From NCBI GenBank assembly GCA_963749675.1, contig CAVVNT010000010.1, positions 1,054,001-1,118,000 of the forward strand: DNA of 64,000 nucleotides, written 5' to 3'. The position numbers were made by a program, and so were the translations under genes. The notes under the pieces were generated by a model, which ran no database searches, was not told where the DNA came from, and was given only the letters and a program-made list of their open reading frames with translations. Origin of the DNA: Roseitranquillus sp963749675. GTDB taxonomy: Bacteria > Pseudomonadota > Alphaproteobacteria > Rhodobacterales > Rhodobacteraceae. Positions 26,250-35,865 of the stretch are shown piece by piece; the stretch's first letter is position 1; each line of letters starts with the position of its first letter.

Positions 26250-26530
26250 TTAAAGACACGTCACTTTGTTGCGCGAACGTGCCTGCGGCGTGCGCGGTGA
26301 CGCGATCGATGAGGCTGGCGAACCGCTCCGGCGGGGGCTCCCGGCCCGCTGCCCAAGCGTAGAGTTCTTGGTCGTTCTCAGTCAGCATCTCCTCGTAGAG
26401 CTCGAGCTCGGGGTCCGAAAGCTCGGACAGCGCATTGTCCGCGAAACGGTCCCAGCAGCAGGTCCATCTCCTTGGTTCCACGACGCCAAGACCGCATGCG
26501 AAGTCGCTTGAGGCGCGCCTCGTTGCTCAT
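26250..26530 (-). CDS. sdhE: Succinate dehydrogenase assembly factor 2 (frameshifted)
   Basis: ATG at 26528-26530. MSNEARLKRLRMRSWRRGTK followed by EMDLLLG contains the SdhE signature RSWRRGTKEMDLLLG with the Arg-Gly motif needed for FAD attachment to the SdhA flavoprotein. The frame then breaks in GGACCG (one C too many) and continues as RFADNALSELSDPELELYEE, MLTENDQELYAWAAGREPPP and ERFASLIDRVTAHAAG. A second over-call near the end would give a TAA stop at 26250 and a protein of about 92 aa, the family size. The ATG overlaps the inferred stop of the upstream helix-turn-helix gene (ATGA). Confidence 0.82.
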
Positions 26531-26917
26531 CCCTCGGCCCCCGAGCAGATCGACGAGGCGACGCTCCAGCCGCGAGAGCCGGTCCGTCGCGCGGGCCATG
26601 TCCGCGCGCAGATCTCGCACCTCGGTCATGAGGTGCTGGAACTCGAGGTTGTTCGGGATCGGCCGGAACGGTGACGCCCTCTCCCTCGCCCGTCAGGAGC
26701 CAGCGAATCGAGACGTTCAGCAGGCCCGCAAGCATCTGGAGGCGGTTCGCCCTGGGCTCCGGTACGATCCTCCTCCCAGCCGCGCAATGTGTCGGCGCGG
26801 ATACCCAGGCGGTGCGCAAGATCGCGCTGGCGTCAGCCCCAGCGCCTCCCTCGCGCCGGCGATCCTGTCACCGAAGGTCGCCATGTCTGAGGAGTACCAG
26901 TCGATCTCTTCTGTCAT
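26527..26917 (-). CDS. XRE-type helix-turn-helix regulator (several single-base breaks)
   Basis: ATG at 26917: MTEEIDWYSSDMATFGDRIA then GAREALGLT. Removing one C near the ACGCCAGCG run gives the helix-turn-helix TQRDLAHRLGIRADTLRGWE; removing one G from ACCGGAGCC gives EDRTEPRANRLQMLAGLLNV and SIRWLLTGEGEGV. Another shift near GTTCCGGCC leads to NNLEFQHLMTEVRDLRADMA and RLSRLERRLVDLLG, and one G too many in the GGGGG run restores a TGA overlapping the sdhE start. Four extra bases make the length fit whole codons (about 128 aa). The C-terminal helix looks like a coiled coil. Confidence 0.72.
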
Positions 26918-26998
26918 GGCGTCGTTGCCTTTCGAGTTGCTGGAACAGGGTGACCAGATTAGGGCAAGGTACCGCCTGAGCAAAGTGAGCAGATCGAA

Positions 26999-28202
26999 AT
27001 GTCGTTCATTTCCGACACGCTGGCGCGCGTGAAACCGTCTCCGACAGTCGCGGTTACGACACGCGCTCTCGAACTTCGGGCCGCGGGTCGAGATGTTATC
27101 GGCCTCGGCGCTGGGGAGCCCGACTTTCCCGACGCCCGAGAACGTTCGCGAGGCAGGCAAGCGCGCCATCGACGACGGCCGGACGAAGTACACCGCGGTC
27201 GACGGAGTCCCCGAGCTGAAGCAGGCGATCGCCGGGAAGTTCGTGCGCGACAACGGCCTGCAATATGGGCCTGAGGAGATCACCGTCGGCAGCGGCGGCA
27301 AGCAAGTCCTCTGGAATGCGCTGCTGGCGACGCTGAACCCGGGCGACGAGGTGATCGTCCCGGCGCCCTACTGGGTCAGCTATCCCGATATGACGCTGAT
27401 GGCGGGCGGTACGCCGGTGATCGTCGAGGCGGGACTCGAGCAGGGGTTCCGCCTCACGCCGGCGCAGCTCGAGGCGGCGATCACGCCTCGGACCAAATGG
27501 CTGATCTTCAATTCCCCGTCGAATCCGACGGGCGCGGCTTATTCCGCCGACCAGATCGCCGCGCTGGCCGAGGTCCTGATGCGCCACGAGCATGTCTGGG
27601 TGCTGACCGATGACATCTATGAGCACCTGACCTACGGCGATTTCCGCTTTGCGACGATGGCCGAGGTGGAGCCGAGGCTCAAACCGCGCACGCTGACCAT
27701 GAACGGTGTCAGCAAGGCCTACTCGATGACCGGCTGGCGGATCGGCTACGCCGGCGGCCCGGAGGAGTTGATTGCGGCGATGCGCAAGGTGCAGTCGCAG
27801 ACCACTTCCAACCCGTGCTCGATCAGCCAGTGGGCGTCCGTCGAGGCGCTGAACGGGCCGCAGGACTACATCGACGAAGCCCGCGCCGCATTCGCGCGCC
27901 GGCGTGATCTGGTGGTCGCTGCGCTCAACGAGATCGACGGTATCGGCTGCCCGACGCCGGAGGGAGCATTCTATGTCTATCCGTCGATCGCTGGTCTGAT
28001 CGGAAAGACCTCGAAGGGCGGTGTCTCGATCGGTACAGACGAGGCGTTCGCGACGGCCCTGCTGGACGAGACAGGGGTCGCCATCGTCTTCGGCGCCGCC
28101 TTCGGCCTCTCCCCAGCGTTCCGGGTGAGCTATGCCGCATCGGATGAAATGCTGAGGGACGCTTGCGCGCGCATTGCGGAGTTCTGCGCGGGATTGCGCT
28201 AG
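26999..28202 (+). CDS. Aspartate/aromatic aminotransferase (class I, one frameshift)
   Basis: ATG at 26999: MSFISDTLARVKPSPTVAVT and RDVIGLGAGEPDF. The frame breaks at 27123-27126 (GACTTTCCC; GACTTCCC gives PTPENVREAGKRAI) and runs on for 369 further residues. PLP-enzyme motifs: GPEEITVGSGGKQVLWNALL, FNSPSNPTGAAYS, VLTDDIYEHLTYGDFRF, MNGVSKAYSMTGWRIGYAGG (Schiff-base lysine in SKAYSMTGWR) and FRVSYAASDE (substrate Arg). About 400 aa, typical of the AspC/AatA-like enzymes of alphaproteobacteria that transaminate aspartate and 2-oxoglutarate. Confidence 0.9.
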
Positions 28203-28211
28203 CGGGCGCCC

Positions 28212-28823
28212 TCAACTCTCCTCACTGCTGCGTCCGCGGCCACGGATGACGCGGTAGACGTAATACAGCACGAGCCCTGCGACCACGACATTGGAGATGG
28301 GGTTCAGCCAGTCGCCCACCGCGCGGAACTGCGACTCGAGCAGATAGCCGGCCAAGGCGAGGAACGCGACCCACAGCGCGCTGCCGAGCGTCGTGACGAC
28401 GAGGAATGGAACGATCTTCATCTCCGCCAGGCCGGCCGGAACGGAGATCAGCGTCCGCACCGCCGGCACCATGCGACCGAAGAAGACCGCCCACCAGCCG
28501 TACCTGTCGAACCAGTCGACCGCGCGGCCCACATCCTCCTCGTCGAGCGTCAGCCAGTGCCCGCGCTTGCGGGCGAAGCGGCGCAGGCGCTTCGTCCCGA
28601 TCCTGAGGCCGATCCAATACCATGGCAGCGCCCCGACGACGGATCCGAGCGTGCCCGCCGCGATCACGCCCACCATTGAAAGCGTTCCTTGCGCCGACAG
28701 GTACCCGGCGAGCGGCATGATCAGTTCCGATGGGATCGGCGGAAAGACATTCTCGATCAGCATCAGGGCGAAGACGCCGAAGTAGCTGCTGCTCTCGAGC
28801 CAGCCGGTGATCCAATCGAACAT
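28212..28823 (-). CDS. DedA-family inner-membrane protein
   Basis: 203 aa with four to five membrane segments. Family features: FALMLIENVFPPIPSELIMP (the E-x(n)-P-P-x-P re-entrant loop), LAGYLSAQGTLSMVGVIAAG, GTLGSVVGALPWYWIGLRIG, FFGRMVPAVRTLISVPAGLA (conserved F-x-x-R-x-x-P and G-x-x-x-M/S) and a basic C-tail. DedA proteins are linked to proton-driven lipid (undecaprenyl or phosphatidylethanolamine) scrambling and envelope stress resistance. Convergent with the aminotransferase, nine bases apart. Confidence 0.92.
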   Translation of the reverse strand: MFDWITGWLESSSYFGVFALMLIENVFPPIPSELIMPLAGYLSAQGTLSMVGVIAAGTLGSVVGALPWYWIGLRIGTKRLRRFARKRGHWLTLDEEDVGRAVDWFDRYGWWAVFFGRMVPAVRTLISVPAGLAEMKIVPFLVVTTLGSALWVAFLALAGYLLESQFRAVGDWLNPISNVVVAGLVLYYVYRVIRGRGRSSEES

Positions 28824-28855
28824 GCGCGGGTCCTCTTGCTTCGGACCCCAACGGC

Positions 28856-30247
28856 TCAGGCGGCCCGCGGTTCAGTCACGCTGGCCTCGCCACGCCAGAA
28901 ACGCCACATCAGCAGCACGCCCGCCAGCGTCAGGCCTGCGGTCAGCCCAAGCCAGACACCCGTCGCCCCGAGGCCCAGCGGAAACGCCAGCACGTAAAGC
29001 AGCGGCAGTCCGACCACCCAGTAGCTGAACGCCGCCAGCACCATCGGTCTCTGCGTGTCCTGCATCCCGCGAAGATAGCCGAGCGCCATGACCTGTCCCG
29101 CGTCGGCCGCCTGGAACAGGGCCGCGAGGGCCAGCAGATAGGCGCCCATCGCCAGCACCGCAGGCGCCGCAGGGTCTGCGGGGTCGAGAAAAAGCCCGAC
29201 GAGCGTCCGAGGCATCGTCAGGAACAGCGTGATGGTCACTACGACGAACCCTGCCGAAAGCCACGTCGCCGCCTTGGCGGCCTCGCGAACTCCCCGTGGG
29301 TCGCGGCGGCCCCAGGCGGCGCCAATACGGATCGTGGCGGCGCTCGACAACCCGACATGGACGAGGAAGGTGGCCGAGGCGATCTGCAGGGCTATGCCGT
29401 GAGCGGCGAGTTGCACCGTCCCCAGCAACCCCATGGCAAAGGCGGTCACCGCGAAGAGTCCGACCTCGCTGACGTTCGTCAGCCCGATCGGCCAGCTCAA
29501 ACGAAAGACGCGCCCGAAGACGGGCCAGTCCGGGCGCCAGAAACGCACGAAGAGTTCGTGTTCCGGTAGCGCCCAGACCGAGTACGCAGCGAGCGCCAGA
29601 GCCGACGTTGCGAACGTGGCGAGCGACGCGATTGCGGCGCCTCGGATGCCGAGTTCGGGCAGCCCGAAATTGCCGAAGATCAGCGCATAGTCCGCCACCG
29701 CGTTGACCACCGCCGCCAGGACCAGCGCCCAGAGTACGACCTGCGTCCGGCCGAGTGCGGCCAGGTAGCTTCGGAGCACGAACATCGCGAGCGAGGCGAA
29801 GAGACCCCAGCCGGCGATCTGCAGCCATTCTCCCGCACGCGCCGCGACGTCGGGCGGCTGACCCAGACCTGCCAGGATCGGGCCGCCCCAGATGAGAAGC
29901 GGCATGACGCATGCGGCGTAGATGCCCGACAACCAAAGGGCCATGCGCGTGATGCGCCGCACCTGTGTCCTGTCCCCGGCCGCTTCCTCGGCCGCGACCA
30001 TGGGCATTACCGCGAACGCGATTCCGGCGCCCGTGATCAGCAAAGTGAAGTAGTACGATCCCGCCAGCGCAACCGCCGCGAGTGCGTCGACATCGTACCA
30101 GCCCAGCATCAGCGTGTCGGTGATTTGAACCGCCACCTGCGCGAGATTGCCGCCGATCAGCGGCGTCCCGAGCTTCAGCGTTTCGGCGGCATGGCGCGAA
30201 AGCGGCGCTTCGGAGCGGGGGGCGGCAACCTCGGTCATGGCCGGCAA
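28856..30247 (-). CDS. MATE-family multidrug/Na+ antiporter
   Basis: 463 aa with twelve predicted membrane helices in two MatE repeats. Repeat 1: LKLGTPLIGGNLAQVAVQIT, DTLMLGWYDVDALAAVALAG. Repeat 2: VFRLSWPIGLTNVSEVGLFA, MGLLGTVQLAAHGIALQIAS, ATIRIGAAWGRRDPRGVREA. This is the NorM type that exports cationic compounds. Alternative start at MTEVAAP three codons in. Divergent from the channel-like gene with a 64-base gap. Confidence 0.92.
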   Translation of the reverse strand: MPAMTEVAAPRSEAPLSRHAAETLKLGTPLIGGNLAQVAVQITDTLMLGWYDVDALAAVALAGSYYFTLLITGAGIAFAVMPMVAAEEAAGDRTQVRRITRMALWLSGIYAACVMPLLIWGGPILAGLGQPPDVAARAGEWLQIAGWGLFASLAMFVLRSYLAALGRTQVVLWALVLAAVVNAVADYALIFGNFGLPELGIRGAAIASLATFATSALALAAYSVWALPEHELFVRFWRPDWPVFGRVFRLSWPIGLTNVSEVGLFAVTAFAMGLLGTVQLAAHGIALQIASATFLVHVGLSSAATIRIGAAWGRRDPRGVREAAKAATWLSAGFVVVTITLFLTMPRTLVGLFLDPADPAAPAVLAMGAYLLALAALFQAADAGQVMALGYLRGMQDTQRPMVLAAFSYWVVGLPLLYVLAFPLGLGATGVWLGLTAGLTLAGVLLMWRFWRGEASVTEPRAA

Positions 30248-30311
30248 TTACGCCCGCGGCCCGAACGCGGCAAGACTTGCTCAGCGGCGGGATCTCGGCG
30301 CATCAAGCCGC

Positions 30312-31118
30312 ATGGACCTGATGTCGCTCGCCCTCGGCTTGACGCTGTTCGCCATCGTGTCGCTCGACATCCTCTTCACGACGATCGGAGCGGAGGAACA
30401 CGCGATCCTGTCGTTCCGGATTGCGCGTCCGGTATTCCGTGCGGTGCGGGTCTTGGGACTGCAGCGACGCTCGGACTGGATGTACCGGCTGATCGGCCCC
30501 TTCATCATGTTTCTGCTCGGCTCGGTCTGGATCGTGATCGTCTCCCTTGCATGGACCCTGATTCTCACAGCCGTCCCGGAGGCGGTCGTGGCATCGGAGG
30601 GCTCGCCGGAACCCGGTTGGTGGGACGTCTTCGGCCACGTCGGGCATCTGCTTTCGACGCTTGGCGCAGATACGACCCAGCCCGGCGGGACAGTCTCCTA
30701 CGTCGTCAGCGGGGCCGTCGCGATCAACGGTTTCGTCCTGGTGTCGCTCGCGACCAGCTTCACGCTCTCGACGACGCAGACGGTCGTGCGCGGTCGGTCG
30801 TTCGCCTCTGTCACCGCGGTTCTCGATCCTGCGGACCCAGCGCTGCTGCCGTCGCTCGCACCGGAAGTCGCGCAGATCTGCTCCGCGCTGAACGCCTCGC
30901 CCTTCGCGCTGTTCTATTCGTCGCCCAAGGGCTCCCTACGGCTGCCCGAAGCGATCGAGCGCTTCGCGCGCCGGGCCTCGCAGGGCAAGGAGTTCAGCCG
31001 CTACCGCGAACTGCTGGGGTTATTGCCGGGATTGAAGGTGCAGACCGACCCGCCACTCAGCGACGAAGAGTTCCTCGACCGGATCTCGAACTGGGCGCGC
31101 TATCACTCCTTCCGCTGA
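30312..31118 (+). CDS. Channel-like membrane protein of unknown function
   Basis: 268 aa from the ATG at 30312 (MDLMSLALGLTLFAIVSLDI). Three membrane helices at about 5-25, 57-82 and 128-151 (YVVSGAVAINGFVLVSLATS), with a re-entrant-like stretch before the last (DVFGHVGHLLSTLGADTTQP). This order resembles the pore half of potassium channels, but the TxGYGD selectivity filter is absent; STLGADT stands in its place. The C-terminal third is soluble. Conducting function cannot be claimed. Its 3' end overlaps the convergent epimerase gene by 16 bases. Confidence 0.65.
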   Translation: MDLMSLALGLTLFAIVSLDILFTTIGAEEHAILSFRIARPVFRAVRVLGLQRRSDWMYRLIGPFIMFLLGSVWIVIVSLAWTLILTAVPEAVVASEGSPEPGWWDVFGHVGHLLSTLGADTTQPGGTVSYVVSGAVAINGFVLVSLATSFTLSTTQTVVRGRSFASVTAVLDPADPALLPSLAPEVAQICSALNASPFALFYSSPKGSLRLPEAIERFARRASQGKEFSRYRELLGLLPGLKVQTDPPLSDEEFLDRISNWARYHSFR

Positions 31119-32020
31119 CGTTCGCCCAGCGGGTCGGCGACCGCGTTCCACCATGGATGACGCTCGACGAAGCCCAGTTCCTCGCGAATGCGGGCGTTGG
31201 AGTAGAGCGTTTCGAAGCGGCCCAGTTCATGCTTTACCGGCACGGCGGGGTACCATCGCTCGGCGATCTCGGCCGTCGGCAGATGCACCGAGGGCGCGTC
31301 GTTCGCAGCGTTGAATACTCGATAGCCCAGTCCGTCGGCGCGCAGGCAGAGGTCGACGATCTGACCGAGATCGCGTGCGTCTATGTAGGCGAAGACGTTG
31401 CGGCGGCGCATGTCGGGCTCTTCGAAGAAGCCGGGAAACATCTCGGCGTATTCGTGCGGCTCGATCACGTTGTTGATCCGCAGCGCATAGATATCAGCGC
31501 CCGTCCGCGCCTGGAAGCTGCGCCCCGTCGCTTCGTTCACCACCTTGGACATCGCATAGCTGTCGTGCGGAACCGTCGGGTGCTCCTCGTCGACCGGCAG
31601 GTACTCGGGCATCACCTCGCCTTCGGCGAAGCAGATGCCGTAGGTCGTTTCGGACGATGCGAAGACGACCTTGCGGATCCCGGACCGCGTCGCCGCCTCC
31701 ATCACGTTGTAGGTGCTGAGGGCGTTGGTGCGGTACGTCTCGGCATCGCTGGTGATCCCGATGCGCGGAATGGCGGCGAAGTGGACCACGGCGTCATAGG
31801 CCGGCGGTCCGCCGCCTGCGTCGAGACCGTCGAGATCGGCCCGCATCGCCAGCGCGCTCCAGACTTCCCCGAGGTCGGTGAGGTCTGCGCGGATGTCGGT
31901 GACGCCCTCGGCCCCGAGCGGCACGAGGTCGAGATTGACCACCTCGTGCCCAGCGTCCCTCAGATACGGCACGACATGGCGCCCTGCCTTACCGCTGCCG
32001 CCAGTGAAAAGAACACGCAT
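31103..32020 (-). CDS. NAD-dependent epimerase/dehydratase (extended SDR)
   Basis: 305 aa. The Rossmann motif VLFTGGSGKAGRHVVPYL starts at residue 3; a DAVVHFAAIPRIG segment, active-site KVVFASSETTYG (Ser/Thr) and YAMSKVVNE (Tyr-x-x-x-Lys) follow, then ALRINNVIEPHEY and a sugar-binding-like region YIDARDLGQIVDLCL. Members of this group act on nucleotide sugars or uronates; substrate not resolved. Divergent from dnaE with about 216 bases between starts, where no other gene is seen. Confidence 0.85.
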   Translation of the reverse strand: MRVLFTGGSGKAGRHVVPYLRDAGHEVVNLDLVPLGAEGVTDIRADLTDLGEVWSALAMRADLDGLDAGGGPPAYDAVVHFAAIPRIGITSDAETYRTNALSTYNVMEAATRSGIRKVVFASSETTYGICFAEGEVMPEYLPVDEEHPTVPHDSYAMSKVVNEATGRSFQARTGADIYALRINNVIEPHEYAEMFPGFFEEPDMRRRNVFAYIDARDLGQIVDLCLRADGLGYRVFNAANDAPSVHLPTAEIAERWYPAVPVKHELGRFETLYSNARIREELGFVERHPWWNAVADPLGERQRKE

Positions 32021-32236
32021 CGCGGCTCTCCCTCGTTGATGTGCAACTTCGTTCGGTATCGCCTAAGCCCTGTGTGAGAGAGGAGCAATTCGGTATCTGA
32101 GGCGGCCGTCTGCGTGATCGTCAGGTCCGTGCCCGCGTGCGATTGCTGCCCGAACCCGCGACAGACTCGGTCGAGTTGGTGCGGCGGTGCGTTTCTCGGC
32201 TTTCGGGAGCGTGCCACAAGATGTAGCGTTGGAGCC

Positions 32237-35200
32237 ATGGCAGAGCCCCAATTCATCCACCTCCGCGTCCATACCGAGTATTCGCTTCTGGAGGGAGCTG
32301 TGCGGCTCAAGGGGCTTTCGAAGCAGGCCGCGGGCTTCGGCATGCCGGCGGTGGCGGTGACCGACACCAACAATCTCTTCTGCGCGCTCGAGTTCGCCGA
32401 GGCGGCGCGCGGCGCGGGCGTGCAGCCGATCGTCGGCTGCCAGCTCGATGTCGCCTACGAGACACCGGCGCCCGGGGACCGGCCCGTTCCACCGGCGCCC
32501 CTCGTGCTGCTCGCACAGTCCGAGGCGGGCTACCTGAACCTGCTCAGGCTCAACACCGCGCTCTACCTCTCGGGCCGCGACGTGCGGCACGTGACGATGA
32601 CGGAGATTTCAGCCCACGCCGAGGGGTTGATCTGTCTGACCGGCGGTCCGGACGGGCCGGCGGGGCGCCTCGTGCGAGCCGGCAAGACGGCGCAGGCGAG
32701 AAGCCATTTTACGGCGCTTGCGGCATCGTTTTCCGATCGGCTCTACGTCGAGTTGCAGCGACATCCGGGCGAGGACGGCCTGCCCGAGGCCGAGCTCGCG
32801 ACGGAACGCCCGTTCGTCGAGGCGGCCTACGACATGGGCCTGCCGCTGGTCGCGACGAACGACGTCTATTTCGACACGCCACAGATGTTTGAGTCGCATG
32901 ACGCCCTGATCTGCATTGCCGAGGGGGCATATGTGGATCAGGCGGCGGCCCGGCGGCATCTGACCCAGCAGCACTGGTTCAAGCCGCCGGCCGAGATGGC
33001 GACGCTTTTCGCGGACCTGCCCGAGGCGCTCGACAACACCGTCGAGATCGCTCGGCGCTGTGCGTTCGCGCCCTCGAAGCGCGATCCGATTCTGCCGCGT
33101 TTCGCCGAGGACGAGGTCGACGAATTGCGGCGGCAGGCGCGGGAAGGACTGGCCGAGAGGCTCGCCGTCATCCCCCACGCGGCGCCCGTGGAGGAGTATG
33201 AGAAGCGGCTCGAATTCGAGCTCGGTATCATCGAGCGGATGGGATTCCCGGGCTATTTCCTGATCGTCGCGGACTTCATCAAGTGGTCGAAGGAGCGGGA
33301 CATTCCCGTGGGCCCGGGGCGGGGCTCGGGCGCGGGATCTCTGGTGGCCTATGCGCTGACAATTACCGACCTGGATCCATTACGTTACAGCCTCCTCTTC
33401 GAGCGTTTCCTGAACCCCGAGCGGGTCAGCATGCCCGACTTCGACATCGACTTCTGCATGGACCGGCGGGAGGAGGTGATCGGATACGTCCAGCGGCGGT
33501 TCGGCCAGGATCGCGTGGCGCAGATCATCACCTTCGGCGCGCTTTTGTCGAAGGCCGCGGTTCGCGACGTCGGCCGGGTCCTGCAGATGCCGTACATGCA
33601 GGTCGACCGGATCTCCAAGCTGATTCCCGTCGAGGGGGTCAAGCCCGTCTCGATCGAAAAGGCGCTGGCGACGGAGGAGCGTCTGCGCGAGGCCTCGAAG
33701 GCGGAGGAAGTGGTCGACCGGCTGCTGACCCATGCGGCGCGGCTTGAGGGTCTGCTCCGCAACGCGTCGACGCACGCCGCGGGGGTCGTGATCGGAGACC
33801 GGCCGCTCGACGAACTGGTGCCGCTCTACCAGGATCCGCGGTCGGAGATGCCGGCGACGCAATTCAACATGAAGTGGGTCGAACAGGCAGGCTTGGTGAA
33901 GTTTGACTTCTTGGGTCTCAAGACGCTGACGGCGATCCAGAACGCGATCGACCTGATCCACGGATCGGGCCGGGACCTGCACGTCGCGGCAGACGGAACC
34001 AAGATCTATACGCCCTTCGAGGGGGCGGAGAACGACATCGGTCAGATCCCGCTCGACGACGAGAAGACCTACGAGCTCTACGCGCGCCAGCGGACCGTGG
34101 CGGTGTTCCAGGTGGAATCAGACGGGATGAAGCGGGCGCTGGGGCAGCTTCGACCGACCTGCATCGAGGACATCATCGCGCTTGTCGCGCTTTACCGGCC
34201 GGGACCGATGGAGAACATCCCGCAGTTCTGCGACGTCAAGAACGGCCGCGCCGAACGCAAGTCCATCCATCTCAGCATCGACCACATTCTGGATGAGACC
34301 CAGGGCATCATCGTCTACCAGGAACAGGTGATGCAGATCGCGCAGGAGATGGCGGGCTACTCGCTCGGCGGCGCCGATCTGCTGCGCCGGGCGATGGGCA
34401 AGAAGATCCAGGCGGCGATGGACGCAGAGCGGCCGAAGTTCATTGCCGGCGCGCAGGCGAACGGGGTGGACAAGGACAAGGCGGTCGAGGTCTGGAACCT
34501 GCTCGACAAGTTCGCGAACTACGGCTTCAACAAGTCGCACGCCGCCGCCTATGCGGTCGTCAGCTACCAGACGGCGTGGCTCAAGGCGAACCATCCGGTC
34601 GAGTTCATGGCGGGCGTCATGAACTGCGACATTCACCTGACCGACAAGCTCGCGGTCTATGCCGAGGAGGTGCGGCGCGGCTTGAAGATCGAAGTCGTGG
34701 CGCCGTGCGTCAACCGCTCTGAGGCGACCTTCAGCGTGAGTGGGGGGCGACTGGTCTATGGCCTCGGCGCGCTGAAGAACGTTGGGATCGAGGCGATGCG
34801 TCTGATCGTGGAAGGGCGTGGGGACCAGCAGTTCGCGAGCGTCTTCGACTTCGCGCGGCGGGTCGACCTGCGTCGGATCGGCAAGCGGCCGCTCGAGATG
34901 CTGGCTCGCGCGGGCGCCTTCGACGAACTGGACCGCAACAGGCGGCGGGTATTCGAGGGCCTCGACGCGCTTGCGGCATATTCCGGCGCGGCCCACGATC
35001 AGAAGGCGTCGGCGCAGGTATCGCTCTTCGGCGAGGCAGGCGACGACTTGCCCGAGCCGCGAATGCCCCCGGTCGAGGACTGGTTGCCCAATGAAAGATT
35101 GGCCGAGGAAATGAAGGCCGTCGGCTTCTATCTGACCGGCCACCCACTCGACGACTACATGAGCGCGCTGAGGCGTCGGGACGTGGTGACGCTGGCGGAA

Positions 35201-35731
35201 CTGACGGAGCGGGCGCAGACCGGGCCGGTCCTGGCCAATCTGGCCGCGGCGATCTCGGGCCGGCAGGAGCGCAAGACCGCGCGCGGCAGCCGGTTCGCCT
35301 TCGTCCAGGCCTCGGACCCGACCGGTCTCTTCGAGGTGCGCCTGTGGGAAGAGGTGCTGGTCAAGGCCCGTGAACTGCTGGAGCCCGGGCAGAATGTCGT
35401 GATGAAGGTCGAGGCGACGCTGGAAGGCGAGACACTGCGGCTGCTCGCGCATTCGGTGGTTCCGGTCGACAGCGTGGCTGCGGATGCCGGAGGTATGGCG
35501 CTCAGGCTCTTCATAGATGGTCCGGATGCAGTGACGTCGGTCCGATCGGTCCTGCGGCGGATGGCCGACGGCAAGGGCGCGCGAGGGACCGGCCCCATCA
35601 CTTTCACCGTGCCGGACCCGGCCACCGGCCACGAGATCGACGTGACGCCGAAAGATGAGTGGCCCCTGACGCCGGCGATAAAAAGCGCGTTGAAATCGTT
35701 GCCGGGTGTCGTTCAGGTTGACGACATTTAG
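32237..35731 (+). CDS. dnaE: DNA polymerase III subunit alpha
   Basis: 1164 aa from the ATG at 32237 (MAEPQFIHLRVHTEYSLLEG), chosen because homology starts there and TTGGAG lies upstream; the frame is open from 32114. N-terminal PHP domain (FIHLRVHTEYSLLEGAVRLK, AVTDTNNLFCALEF), palm with RVSMPDFDIDFCMDRREEVI (catalytic Asp residues), fingers segments (VEQAGLVKFDFLGLKTLTAI, ALYRPGPMENIPQFCDVKNG, YGFNKSHAAAYAVVSYQTAW), then helix-hairpin-helix and an OB fold (VLANLAAAISGRQERKTARG). Replicative polymerase of the chromosome. Confidence 0.97.
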   Translation: MAEPQFIHLRVHTEYSLLEGAVRLKGLSKQAAGFGMPAVAVTDTNNLFCALEFAEAARGAGVQPIVGCQLDVAYETPAPGDRPVPPAPLVLLAQSEAGYLNLLRLNTALYLSGRDVRHVTMTEISAHAEGLICLTGGPDGPAGRLVRAGKTAQARSHFTALAASFSDRLYVELQRHPGEDGLPEAELATERPFVEAAYDMGLPLVATNDVYFDTPQMFESHDALICIAEGAYVDQAAARRHLTQQHWFKPPAEMATLFADLPEALDNTVEIARRCAFAPSKRDPILPRFAEDEVDELRRQAREGLAERLAVIPHAAPVEEYEKRLEFELGIIERMGFPGYFLIVADFIKWSKERDIPVGPGRGSGAGSLVAYALTITDLDPLRYSLLFERFLNPERVSMPDFDIDFCMDRREEVIGYVQRRFGQDRVAQIITFGALLSKAAVRDVGRVLQMPYMQVDRISKLIPVEGVKPVSIEKALATEERLREASKAEEVVDRLLTHAARLEGLLRNASTHAAGVVIGDRPLDELVPLYQDPRSEMPATQFNMKWVEQAGLVKFDFLGLKTLTAIQNAIDLIHGSGRDLHVAADGTKIYTPFEGAENDIGQIPLDDEKTYELYARQRTVAVFQVESDGMKRALGQLRPTCIEDIIALVALYRPGPMENIPQFCDVKNGRAERKSIHLSIDHILDETQGIIVYQEQVMQIAQEMAGYSLGGADLLRRAMGKKIQAAMDAERPKFIAGAQANGVDKDKAVEVWNLLDKFANYGFNKSHAAAYAVVSYQTAWLKANHPVEFMAGVMNCDIHLTDKLAVYAEEVRRGLKIEVVAPCVNRSEATFSVSGGRLVYGLGALKNVGIEAMRLIVEGRGDQQFASVFDFARRVDLRRIGKRPLEMLARAGAFDELDRNRRRVFEGLDALAAYSGAAHDQKASAQVSLFGEAGDDLPEPRMPPVEDWLPNERLAEEMKAVGFYLTGHPLDDYMSALRRRDVVTLAELTERAQTGPVLANLAAAISGRQERKTARGSRFAFVQASDPTGLFEVRLWEEVLVKARELLEPGQNVVMKVEATLEGETLRLLAHSVVPVDSVAADAGGMALRLFIDGPDAVTSVRSVLRRMADGKGARGTGPITFTVPDPATGHEIDVTPKDEWPLTPAIKSALKSLPGVVQVDDI

Positions 35732-35865
35732 CTCGCGATCGCGTTCGGGTCGAAAAGAATTTTCATTTTTTTCTACTTTGGCGTGTGGTTCAAGCGAGGC
35801 GGCCGCCTAGTTGACCTTCAAGTCAAATTGTCTTCTAAATGACGTAGGAAAGAGTGGAGGTAGAT

